DNA from: Burkholderiales bacterium
GTDB taxonomy: Bacteria > Pseudomonadota > Gammaproteobacteria > Burkholderiales > Casimicrobiaceae
Length of the DNA stretch: 8,094 bases
Reading direction: 5' to 3'
Assembly: GCA_025354075.1 (NCBI GenBank)
Contig: JANXNO010000308.1
Location: 1 to 8,094, forward strand
Shown: positions 1-6,916 of the stretch, piece after piece
Position numbering within the stretch: the first letter of the stretch is position 1
How the letters are laid out: each line of letters starts with the position of its first letter
Position numbers and translations under genes: made by a program
The notes under the pieces: generated by a model
What the model was told of the DNA's origin: nothing
What the model saw: the letters and a program-made list of their open reading frames with translations, nothing else
The model's database searches: none

Positions 1-242
1 CCTTTTTTGACGCGCGTTACGCCTGCGCCAACCTCGTCGACTTCGCCCGACACTTCATGACCCAGGCACAGCGGCTGTTTCAGCGAAAAGTCGCCAATCC
101 GTCCCTTGCCGTAATACGACAAATCACTGCCACAAATGCCACCAGCACCAAAGCGAATCTTCACCTGTCCGGGACCGACCGCCGGATCTTCGCCGCGTTC
201 CAGGCGTAGGTCTTTTGCGCCGTAAAGCATTGCCATCAACAT
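1..242 (-). CDS. idnD: L-idonate 5-dehydrogenase (zinc-dependent alcohol dehydrogenase family), N-terminal part
   Basis: Only the first 80 codons are present; the gene runs off the left edge. Members of this medium-chain dehydrogenase family oxidise L-idonate to 5-keto-D-gluconate with NAD(P) in the cytoplasm. The visible part is the N-terminal GroES-like catalytic domain. GGICGSDLSYY at residues 34-44 supplies the zinc ligand Cys37, and LGHEVSG from residue 60 supplies His62 and Glu63. From memory, the stretch GGICGSD..YY.G..G.F..K.P..LGHEV matches E. coli IdnD closely, which separates it from sorbitol or threonine dehydrogenases less firmly than a full-length comparison would. ATG at 242 was chosen because CAGGAAA (complement of 248-254) lies 5 bases upstream; in-frame ATGs at codons 3 and 5 are alternatives. 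It diverges from the large gene at 635. Its pathway partner idnO lies at 5586 on the other strand. Confidence 0.88.
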   Translation of the reverse strand, partial: MLMAMLYGAKDLRLERGEDPAVGPGQVKIRFGAGGICGSDLSYYGKGRIGDFSLKQPLCLGHEVSGEVDEVGAGVTRVKK

Positions 243-403
243 CGTGGTTTCCTGATTTTTCGATTGTGTGGGTTATAGAGCGTAACTGTAGCGGCCCTTT
301 GTGCGGAGTTCGAAATACGGGTGTGTTTGAGCTTCGCGACGTCTCGACCACCCTCATGAACCTGCGCACTCAAAAGCGGCACAGACTCGTCGTTATCACT
401 CAA
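243..403. promoter_or_regulatory. Upstream region of idnD, no clear promoter
   Basis: This is the idnD-proximal part of the 392-bp divergent gap. On the minus strand it holds the idnD ribosome binding site (complement of 248-254) and a possible -10 box TATAAC (complement of 272-277), but no convincing -35 box at the right spacing. I see no gene here. The rest of the gap is taken up by the 117-bp repeat (404-520), a plus-strand promoter (521-550) and the leader of the large gene. Confidence 0.3.
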
Positions 404-520
404 CAACTTTTCTATGGAAGCCTTTATTTACCTAGGCTAAGCGCAATAAAAATCAATTCTCGATAAACACAAAAATAGCGCAGTTGGCCCAATTTAAATA
501 ACAGTTTCATAGAAAAGCTG
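404..520. repeat. 117-bp palindromic-ended element, copy 1 (MITE-like)
   Basis: The element has 34-bp terminal inverted arms (404-437 and 487-520) around a 49-bp centre. Aligned without gaps, the arms agree at 23 of 34 positions, including the run CTTTTCTATG at 407-416, whose complement is at 508-517. The outermost bases are CAAC on the left and GCTG on the right; the pairing extends 4 bases further out (TCAA/TTGA). A second copy with identical dimensions lies at 6917-7033. Both copies share CARCTTT at the tips, an ATTTA-containing block and GGC at the inner arm end. Both also share a centre motif at the same offset: TAAGCGCAATAAAA here (438-451), 11 of 14 identical to copy 2. No coding capacity and no clear target-site duplication are seen. 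A non-autonomous mobile element fits best; a transcribed long hairpin or a conserved regulatory block are alternatives. Confidence 0.75.
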
Positions 521-550
521 TTGACTTGGTTGTTGCGCTCAAACGATACT
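521..550 (+). promoter_or_regulatory. Sigma70-like promoter for the large surface-protein gene
   Basis: TTGACT (521-526, five of six matches to the -35 consensus) is followed after 18 bases by GATACT (545-550, four of six matches to TATAAT). Transcription would start near 557, giving a leader of about 78 bases before the ATG at 635. The -35 box begins on the base immediately after the 117-bp repeat. This is a motif match only. Confidence 0.5.
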
Positions 551-594
551 CGGCGGCTGCTTGATTCGATGGCGATTGGTGGAGTCTCCGCCGC

Positions 595-612
595 GTTTGC
601 ATTGCCGCAAAC
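595..612 (+). other. Small hairpin in the leader of the large gene
   Basis: GTTTGC (595-600) and GCAAAC (607-612) form a perfect 6-bp stem with a 6-base loop, ending about 10 bases before the GTGGGG that serves as ribosome binding site. It could modulate translation, but a stem this short can arise by chance. Confidence 0.25.
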
Positions 613-634
613 TTATCACTGTGGGGTAACAAAC

Positions 635-3600
635 ATGCTTCTCCTGCCATTGGCTTCACGTATCCGGCGAATCGCCGCAGTTTTAGTGGTGGCGATGGCG
701 GGGGTGCAATGCGTCGCGGCATCAACCGAACGAGCGCTTCAGGTCACGCATGTTCGAGCCAACACGCTTCAGTTCGGCGCTTCATACGACTTGCACGGCA
801 ACGCTCAAAAACGCTTGCCCAACCGGCGAGCGCTGAGTCTGGCTAGCGGCGACGTTGACGGCGACGGTTTTCCTGATTTGGTGAGCGCCTATTCGACCGA
901 TGGCGGCGGTGTCATTACGTTGCATCGAGGCAATCCCGAGGCGTGGGCTCCTTCGACGCCTGAGTCGCTCGCACTGGTTGCTGCAGGCAGTTTCCCCGCT
1001 GGATTTGAGAGCGTTGCGACCGAGTTTGCGCTGCCCGTTGCGCCGGATTTCATGGTGAGCGGCGACTTCAACGGCGACGGTCGGGCGGACATTGTGTTTG
1101 CCCAGCGCGGTGATCGCAACGTTTACTTTTTGGCGGGGCAGCGCACTGGTTTTGCCGCCCCGATGCAGATCAAACTGGAGGGCGGCGTCGACGCACTCGC
1201 CTCCGGTCGCATCGATTCGCGTGATGGGTTTCCGAAGCTTGTCGCTGCCGTGTCGAACGCACAGGGCGCGAGCTTACTCACGTTCGCGGACGGCATGAAT
1301 TCACCCGCAACACGGCGTGCCATCGACGCACCCGTTGAGGCGTTGGCGATTGGCAAACTCAGTGCAGATTCGACCGGTGACATCGTCATGCTGAGCGCGG
1401 GACGGGTTCATATCTTGCATGGCACGGACGCTCTTGCTGCGAGTGCCGCCGTGGCACCGTTGGAGACGCTTGCAACGAATTTTTTAGTTCGCTCGTTCAC
1501 GCTCGGGGAGTTCATTTGGGATCGCACTGGGGCGACCAAAATTGCGCTGCTCGCAGACGATGGTGCGATTCATGTTGCCGCGCGCGCGGATATCGACACG
1601 CGTCCGTTCACCGTCGACGAGGTACGCGCCAAACGGCGCGAACAACATTCGGGTTTTAATGCTGCGTCAAAACGCAGCAAGGCGGCGACGTCAGCGTGGC
1701 AGTTTGTTCGGGTCGCGGAAAGTCGCGCAGACCTGTCCGGCGCGGGCGCAGCTCCCACACTGCTGCGGGCGCGATTGTCGAATCTTGCCGCCGATGACAT
1801 TTTGGTGGTCGATGCGCTGAAGCAAACCGTTGACATCTTGAGTGACGACAGCAGCGGTCGCAAGCGCTACAACGTCAGCGCCAGCGTGAGTGCCAGCCAA
1901 GCGCCGGTGGCTGCGCTGTCGCTGCAAACCAGCGCATTTGTGTTGCCGAGTCTGGTCGTGCTGGGTCAGGGGGCGGCAGGCCCGAGCGTCGCCCCACCCG
2001 TCCCGTTGGCGGTGTTTACGGTGAACACAACGGTCGACGCGGCGGGCGCGTCGTGCGGCGGCAGTTGTAGCTTGCGTCAAGCCATCAGCGCGGCCAACGC
2101 AGCGGGTGGTGCGAACACGATCAATGTGCCTGCCGGTACATACACGCTGACGATTGGCAACGCCGGTGGCCTCAACGAGGACAACAACGCGACCGGGGAT
2201 CTCGACATCAACAATGCCTTGACGCTCGTGGGCGCGGGCGCAGCCACCACCATCATTCAGGCGGGCACGACCGCAACCAATGGCATCGACAAAGTAATCG
2301 CCGTCAATCCGATTTGCGTGAGCCCAATGAACATCTCGATTTCCGGCGTGACGATACGCTTTGGGCGCAATACGCAACCCACTTCTGCTCCTGATTTTAG
2401 TTACACCGGCGGCGGCATCGACGTTTGCAATACGGGCAGCGGCGGTTTTACGATGACCAACGTGGTGGTGGATTCAAACACCAACACCTTGGGTTACGGC
2501 GGCGGCGTGAATTTCGATACGTTAGCTGCGAACGGCACGTACACCATCATCGGCAGCACCATCAGCGGCAACAAAACCCTCTCGACATTGGGTAACAATA
2601 CCGGTGGTGGCATCAACCTCTTTGCTGATGCCCACAACGTCAACATCACCAACTCAACCATTAGCGGCAATACCGCTGCGGGGGAGGGCGGCGGTGTATT
2701 CGCCCGTCACACAAATGGTGGTGCGATCACAATGTCCGGCACGACGATTTCGGGCAACACGGCGGCGAGTCGCGGCGGTGGCATTTCAAACTCCAACTTG
2801 GGATCGTCATCGCTCGCCATACTGAACGATTCGGCTATCCTGAACAACGTTTCACAAGGCACGATAGGACTTGAATCGCGCGGCGGCGGCATATTCATTT
2901 TTACTGGGACCGCTGCCAATACCACCACGCTGACGGAGGTCACCATCAGCGGCAATCAGGCCAGTACAGGCACGTCTCAATGGGGCGGCGGTGTTGCGGC
3001 AATCGTCGGCACGGTTAACGCAACGTTCAATCGTATTGCGGGTAACACGGCAGGGACGGGCAGCGGCATTCACAACAACGGCGCAACGGTGAACGCGGGC
3101 AACAACTGGTGGGGCTGCAACGCCGGGCCGGGCAGCGCGCCCTGCGACCGATCGATCAACGCCAGCGGCACGCTCACCACTACACCGCAACTGACGATGC
3201 GACACAGCGCATCGCCCAGCACTATCGTGGTCGGTCAAACCAGCACCTTAACCGCGGACTTTCTGCAAAACTCAGCATCTGCCGCAGTGGCGGTAGGCAA
3301 TCTCGATGCCATGATCGGCACGCCCATTGCGTTCAACACGCCGGTTCGCGGCACGCTCTCCGCTGCGCAGACCAGCATCCAAGCCGCTGGCAACGCAACG
3401 GCTACGTTTACCGGCACCAGTGTTGGCGCAGGCAGCGCGAGCAGCGTCGTCGATTCGCAAACGATTGCTGCGGCCATCACCATCAATCAGGCGAGCACGA
3501 CCACTACGATCACCAGCGATTTGCCCGATCCTTCAAATGTGAACGCGGCGATCACCGTTAACTACACCGTGTTGGTGAATGCGCCCGGTGCGGGCACGCC

Positions 3601-5527
3601 GACCGGCAATGTGGTCGTCACCGTGAGCGGAGGTGCCGAGACCTGCACAGGCACGGTCGCTGCGGGCACCTGCTCAATCACGCTCACCAGCACAGGCGCG
3701 CGCACGCTCACGGCCACTTACGCGGGGGATACGAACTTCACGGGCAGCAGCGATACTGAACCCCACACGGTGAACGCGTTACCCACGCTCAGCATCAACG
3801 ACGTATCGGTCGTTGAAGGCAACGCGGGCACCACAACGATGACGTTTACTGTCACGCGCACTGGAACCACCGCATCGACCGTCACGTTCAACTACGCAAC
3901 CGCTGACGGCACCGCAACCGCACCGAGCGACTATGTCGCCGCGTCAGGAACCGGCACCATCCCGAGTGGTGGCACGAGCGCCACCACTACGATCAACGTC
4001 ACGATTAATGGTGACACACTCGTTGAAGGCAATGAAACGCTCTTCGTAAACCTGTCCGCGCCCACCAACGCCACCATCGCCGACGCGCAGGGCATGGGCA
4101 CCATCACCAACGATGATGTGGCGGTGTCCATCACCACCCTCACGCTCCCCAACCCGAGCACCGGCGTTGCGTACAGCCAAACGGTCGCCGCGACTGGTGG
4201 CAGCGGCGCGTACACCTTTTCGGTCGCCCCAGGCACGCTGCCCGCCGGCATTGTGCTGGCGTCGGGCGGCACGCTATCGGGCACGACCAACCAGGTCGGC
4301 ACCTTCAACATCACCATCACCGCAACTGATGGCAACAGCCAAGCCGGATCTCACCCGTACACCCTGACAGTGGCCGCGCCCACCTTGACGCTGACGCCGC
4401 CAGCCGGTGCGTTAACAGCCACCTTTGGCAGCGCGTATAGCCAAACCTTCGCCGCAGGCGGCAGCGCCGGGCCGTTCAGCTACGTGCTTACCGGCGCGCT
4501 CCCCAGCGGGCTGAATTTCACGGGCGGAACATTGTCCGGCACAACCACCGCAGTGGGCGCTTATCCGATCAGTGTGGCCGCGACTGACTTGGTGATCACC
4601 GGCACCGGTGCGCCGTTCGCAGTGACTCGCAATTACACCTTGACCGTGAACGCCACTGCCCCCGGCGCACCCACCATCGGCACCGCCACCGCCGGTAATG
4701 CGCAAGCGAGCATCGCCTTCACCTCCCCTCTATCCAATGGCGGCAGCGCGATCATTAGCTTCGCAGTGACGTGTAATCCTGGCGGCATCACGGCGACCGG
4801 GCCCACCTCGCCGATCACCGTCATGGGACTGACCAACGGCACCACCTATAGCTGCTCGGTGGTGGCCACTAACGGTGTCGGCCCCGGCACCGCGTCGGCC
4901 ACCGTAGCGGTGACGCCGGTGTCCCCGATCTGTGCGGTGGGCACGTGGTCGGTCTCTGGCGTGGCACCCTGCACGCCTGCTGCACCGGGCTATTTTGTAG
5001 CCACCGCAGGGGCAATGATGCAGACCGCCTGCGTGCCGGGAACCTACCAAGCCGCAAGCGGGCAGGTCGCCTGCGTGCAAGCGCAAGCCGGGTTCTACGC
5101 CACCGGGCCTGCGGCCATTGCGCAAACGCCGTGCGCATTGGGCAGCACTTCTGCGGCGGGTGCTGCGGTCTGTACGCGACTGCCGCTGCTCAACATTGAC
5201 GACAGCGACGCGCCGGATATTTACAGCCCAAACACCGACGGCACGCTGTTGTTGCGCTACCTGTTTGGCCTGCGTGGCACTGCTTTAACCGCAGGCTCAC
5301 TGGGCACCAACGCGCGCCGCAACGCAGGGCAAATCGGCTTCCATATCGAAACATACATCACGCTGTTTGATGTGGATGGGGATGGGCAAACGCGCGCGCT
5401 AACCGACGGCGTGATGATTTTGCGCCGCATGCTCGGGCTCTCAGGCAGTGCGCTCACGGCGGGCGCGAAAAATTCCTTGCTCAGTGATAGCGCAGTGCGT
5501 GATGCTATTGATGCGCTGAAACCCTAG
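635..5527 (+). CDS. Large exported multidomain surface protein (FG-GAP, CSLREA beta-helix, Ig-like, Calx-beta, He_PIG, FN3, dockerin-like repeats)
   Basis: This encodes 1630 residues, probably an extracellular or surface adhesin-like protein; no enzyme motif was recognised. The frame is open back to 521, but ATG 635 fits best: GTGGGG lies just upstream and a signal peptide begins at once (R9-x-R11-R12, hydrophobic 13-24, cleavage near A29). Domains: degenerate FG-GAP/VCBS repeats at 66-395 (DVDGDGFPD near 73 and DFNGDGRAD near 144 keep the calcium-loop pattern; later blades do not); a CSLREA-type motif (CSLRQAISAAN, from C478); a parallel beta-helix at about 496-840 with recurring TISGNTA and GGG turns, closing with NNWWGC at 823-828; Ig-like domains at 853-952 and 953-1047; Calx-beta at 1048-1161 (ends TNDD); two He_PIG-type domains at 1162-1340; FN3 at 1341-1429; a six-cysteine GCC2/GCC3-like stretch at 1432-1514; a dockerin-like pair at 1519-1612. 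No autotransporter barrel, LPXTG, PEP-CTERM or C-terminal membrane segment is present, so export beyond the periplasm is unexplained. No clear terminator precedes idnO, so readthrough is possible. Confidence 0.9.
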   Translation: MLLLPLASRIRRIAAVLVVAMAGVQCVAASTERALQVTHVRANTLQFGASYDLHGNAQKRLPNRRALSLASGDVDGDGFPDLVSAYSTDGGGVITLHRGNPEAWAPSTPESLALVAAGSFPAGFESVATEFALPVAPDFMVSGDFNGDGRADIVFAQRGDRNVYFLAGQRTGFAAPMQIKLEGGVDALASGRIDSRDGFPKLVAAVSNAQGASLLTFADGMNSPATRRAIDAPVEALAIGKLSADSTGDIVMLSAGRVHILHGTDALAASAAVAPLETLATNFLVRSFTLGEFIWDRTGATKIALLADDGAIHVAARADIDTRPFTVDEVRAKRREQHSGFNAASKRSKAATSAWQFVRVAESRADLSGAGAAPTLLRARLSNLAADDILVVDALKQTVDILSDDSSGRKRYNVSASVSASQAPVAALSLQTSAFVLPSLVVLGQGAAGPSVAPPVPLAVFTVNTTVDAAGASCGGSCSLRQAISAANAAGGANTINVPAGTYTLTIGNAGGLNEDNNATGDLDINNALTLVGAGAATTIIQAGTTATNGIDKVIAVNPICVSPMNISISGVTIRFGRNTQPTSAPDFSYTGGGIDVCNTGSGGFTMTNVVVDSNTNTLGYGGGVNFDTLAANGTYTIIGSTISGNKTLSTLGNNTGGGINLFADAHNVNITNSTISGNTAAGEGGGVFARHTNGGAITMSGTTISGNTAASRGGGISNSNLGSSSLAILNDSAILNNVSQGTIGLESRGGGIFIFTGTAANTTTLTEVTISGNQASTGTSQWGGGVAAIVGTVNATFNRIAGNTAGTGSGIHNNGATVNAGNNWWGCNAGPGSAPCDRSINASGTLTTTPQLTMRHSASPSTIVVGQTSTLTADFLQNSASAAVAVGNLDAMIGTPIAFNTPVRGTLSAAQTSIQAAGNATATFTGTSVGAGSASSVVDSQTIAAAITINQASTTTTITSDLPDPSNVNAAITVNYTVLVNAPGAGTPTGNVVVTVSGGAETCTGTVAAGTCSITLTSTGARTLTATYAGDTNFTGSSDTEPHTVNALPTLSINDVSVVEGNAGTTTMTFTVTRTGTTASTVTFNYATADGTATAPSDYVAASGTGTIPSGGTSATTTINVTINGDTLVEGNETLFVNLSAPTNATIADAQGMGTITNDDVAVSITTLTLPNPSTGVAYSQTVAATGGSGAYTFSVAPGTLPAGIVLASGGTLSGTTNQVGTFNITITATDGNSQAGSHPYTLTVAAPTLTLTPPAGALTATFGSAYSQTFAAGGSAGPFSYVLTGALPSGLNFTGGTLSGTTTAVGAYPISVAATDLVITGTGAPFAVTRNYTLTVNATAPGAPTIGTATAGNAQASIAFTSPLSNGGSAIISFAVTCNPGGITATGPTSPITVMGLTNGTTYSCSVVATNGVGPGTASATVAVTPVSPICAVGTWSVSGVAPCTPAAPGYFVATAGAMMQTACVPGTYQAASGQVACVQAQAGFYATGPAAIAQTPCALGSTSAAGAAVCTRLPLLNIDDSDAPDIYSPNTDGTLLLRYLFGLRGTALTAGSLGTNARRNAGQIGFHIETYITLFDVDGDGQTRALTDGVMILRRMLGLSGSALTAGAKNSLLSDSAVRDAIDALKP

Positions 5528-5585
5528 CGGCCATAGCGCACAGGGGGCGCGTTAGCATGATCGTTTGATTACTCTGGAGGCTGCC

Positions 5586-6350
5586 ATGCACGCATTGTTT
5601 GATCTATCGGGAAAACGCGCACTCATCACTGGCTCCTCACAGGGCATCGGCCTAGCGCTAGCACATGCGTTGGCCAGCTCCGGCGCGCACGTGATCATCA
5701 ATGGCCGCGACGCGGCTAAATGCGAGCGCGCCGCAGCGCAGATTGCGGCGACGGGGGCGGTGGCCTCGGTGCGCACGTTTGATGTGACCGATCACGCCAA
5801 CACGCAGGCGCATATCGATGCGATTGAACGTGACATCGGCGCGATTGATATTTTGGTGAACAACACCGGCATTCAAATTCGCAATGCGTTTGTCGATTTT
5901 CCGCTCGCGGATTTTCAGCGCTTGATGGACACCAACGTCACCAGTGCGTTTGCCGTGAGTCAGGCCGTGGTGCGGCACATGGCAACCCGAGGGCGCGGCA
6001 AGATCGTGAACGTGTGCTCAGTAAACGCCGAGCTCGGTCGCGCCAGTATCGTGCCCTACACGACCACCAAAGGCGCGCTCAAAATGTTGACCAAGGGTAT
6101 GAGCGTGGAGCTCGCCAAGCTTGGTATTCAGGTCAACGGCTTGGGGCCGGGCTACTTTGACACCGAACTCACGCAGGCGCTGGTGCAAAACGCAGAATTC
6201 ACCGGTTGGCTCAAACAGCGCACGCCAGCGGGCCGCTGGGGCAACGTGGGCGAACTCAAAGGCGCGATCATCTTCCTCGCGGCACCGGCGTCTGATTTTG
6301 TGAACGGGCACATTCTGTATGTGGATGGCGGGATGACGGCTGGCGTTTAG
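5586..6350 (+). CDS. idnO: Gluconate 5-dehydrogenase / 5-ketogluconate reductase (short-chain dehydrogenase)
   Basis: This 254-residue cytoplasmic enzyme should reduce 5-keto-D-gluconate to D-gluconate with NAD(P)H, the step after IdnD. It has the classical short-chain dehydrogenase layout: TGSSQGIG cofactor loop at 15-22, NNTG at 92-95 (usually NNAG), and the tetrad N117, S145, Y158, K162 (YTTTK). Family-specific stretches resemble E. coli IdnO from memory: RTPAGRWG, ASDFVNGH and YVDGGM near the C-terminus, and SVNAELGR after the catalytic serine. The length equals E. coli IdnO exactly. ATG 5586 is preferred over an upstream in-frame TTG (5565) because GGAGG at 5576-5580 lies 5 bases ahead. 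It starts 58 bp after the large gene and could be cotranscribed with it or have its own promoter; none is obvious. Related ketoreductases of the same family cannot be fully excluded. Confidence 0.92.
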   Translation: MHALFDLSGKRALITGSSQGIGLALAHALASSGAHVIINGRDAAKCERAAAQIAATGAVASVRTFDVTDHANTQAHIDAIERDIGAIDILVNNTGIQIRNAFVDFPLADFQRLMDTNVTSAFAVSQAVVRHMATRGRGKIVNVCSVNAELGRASIVPYTTTKGALKMLTKGMSVELAKLGIQVNGLGPGYFDTELTQALVQNAEFTGWLKQRTPAGRWGNVGELKGAIIFLAAPASDFVNGHILYVDGGMTAGV

Positions 6351-6356
6351 TTTTTC

Positions 6357-6422
6357 GTAGAAGCGGCTCTGCCGCGACCACATTGCCGCAGAGCCGCCGG
6401 GTCGCGGCAGAGCCGCTCCTAC
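6357..6422. repeat. GTAG-type REP pair (BIME) between convergent genes; possible bidirectional terminator
   Basis: Two inverted 23-base units (6357-6379 and 6400-6422) match at 22 of 23 positions and flank a 20-base spacer. Each begins with GTAG read from its outer end, and each contains its own hairpin, GCGGC-TCT-GCCGC (6363-6375) or GCGGC-AGA-GCCGC. GTAG-headed REP units of this style are known in Xanthomonadaceae and other proteobacteria, where they can be mobilised by RAYT transposases; no RAYT gene is in the window. The element starts 7 bases after the idnO stop and overlaps the end of the thioesterase gene, so its strong stem could end transcription from both sides, although no T-run follows on either side. 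Confidence 0.85.
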
Positions 6423-6859
6423 AGTCCGTCTGGCTTCCCCCGCTCAATCTGAGCAATTCGCCCTCGCCACGCATCCGGAATCGCCACCGATTTCTTGGCG
6501 TGACTATCAACGTAAACGTAGATCAGTTCACCGTCAATCAGGTGCTCATCACCGCGAAAGATCGCTATCGCGATGGTCATGCTGCTGCGGCCAAGCTTTG
6601 CACAGCGCACGCCGATGTCCAGTTCATCGTCAAAACCCGCCGAGCCGTGATATTCGAGTTGCGCTTTGCGTACGAAAAGCTCTTTGCCTTCCTTTTGCTG
6701 CCCGAGCGGATCGCGCAGCCCGGTTGCGCGCCAGTATTCGGTGAACGCAACGTCGAAATAGAGCAGGTAATTGCCGTTGAAAACAACGCGTTGTAAATCC
6801 ACCTCGGCCCAGCGCACGCGCAGTCGATGGAAGAAAGTGAAATCGGATTTTTGAGTCAT
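6419..6859 (-). CDS. Acyl-CoA thioesterase, 4HBT/YbgC-like hotdog family
   Basis: This encodes 146 residues, the usual size for a single-hotdog thioesterase that hydrolyses acyl-CoA thioesters in the cytoplasm. The diagnostic N-terminal segment is RVRWAEVDLQRVVFNGNYL at 14-32, corresponding to the R.R..ETD..GVVYHANYL pattern of YbgC-type enzymes. Asp21 takes the place of the catalytic aspartate, while the usual HANY is NGNY here. The central helix (YFDVAFTEYW, 34-43) and the strand ending IYVYVDS fit the fold. The substrate cannot be told from sequence. The start at 6859 is the only good ATG, but it lacks a strong ribosome binding site. The gene converges on idnO. Its stop codon TAG (6421-6419) is part of the GTAG head of the REP element, so the last codons may have been altered when that element arrived. 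Confidence 0.85.
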   Translation of the reverse strand: MTQKSDFTFFHRLRVRWAEVDLQRVVFNGNYLLYFDVAFTEYWRATGLRDPLGQQKEGKELFVRKAQLEYHGSAGFDDELDIGVRCAKLGRSSMTIAIAIFRGDEHLIDGELIYVYVDSHAKKSVAIPDAWRGRIAQIERGKPDGL

Positions 6860-6916
6860 GATGTGATGCTAGCCACGCCGAGCAAAACGCGTTGTCCGGC
6901 TGGTCAATTTGCATTG

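Noticed and set aside
272..286. GTTA-N7-TAAC as a GntR/IdnR-type operator for idnD.
   Set aside because: The arms are only 4 bp and the spacing differs from the known E. coli TGTTACC/GGTAACA layout; chance occurrence is likely.
398..526. The copy 1 repeat as an integron attC site: ACTCAAC at 398-404 fits RYYYAAC, and GTTGACT at 520-526 nearly fits GTTRRRY.
   Set aside because: The right box has C where R is required, copy 2 has no such boxes at its ends, and the surrounding genes are divergent and convergent rather than a one-way cassette array.
521..634. TTG at 521 or ATG at 569 as the start of the large gene.
   Set aside because: TTG 521 coincides with the -35 box, and the extra 38 residues are not signal-like. 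ATG 635 is followed directly by a good signal peptide and preceded by a purine-rich binding site.
700..715. Cys26 of the large protein as a lipobox cysteine.
   Set aside because: The preceding residues are G-V-Q, and glutamine at -1 does not fit a lipobox; cleavage after A29 is more likely.
1691..2377. A 228-codon open frame on the minus strand inside the large gene.
   Set aside because: Its product is rich in R, H, A and G with no recognisable domain, as expected for a shadow of GC-rich coding sequence on the other strand.
2557..2955. Recurrent ACCATCAGCGGCAA-like strings as a CRISPR or intergenic repeat array.
   Set aside because: They lie in frame in the large gene, are irregularly spaced and encode the TISGN turns of beta-helix coils.
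5528..5585. A terminator between the large gene and idnO.
   Set aside because: Only a weak GCGC...GCGC pairing is present and no T-run follows it, so I do not call a terminator.
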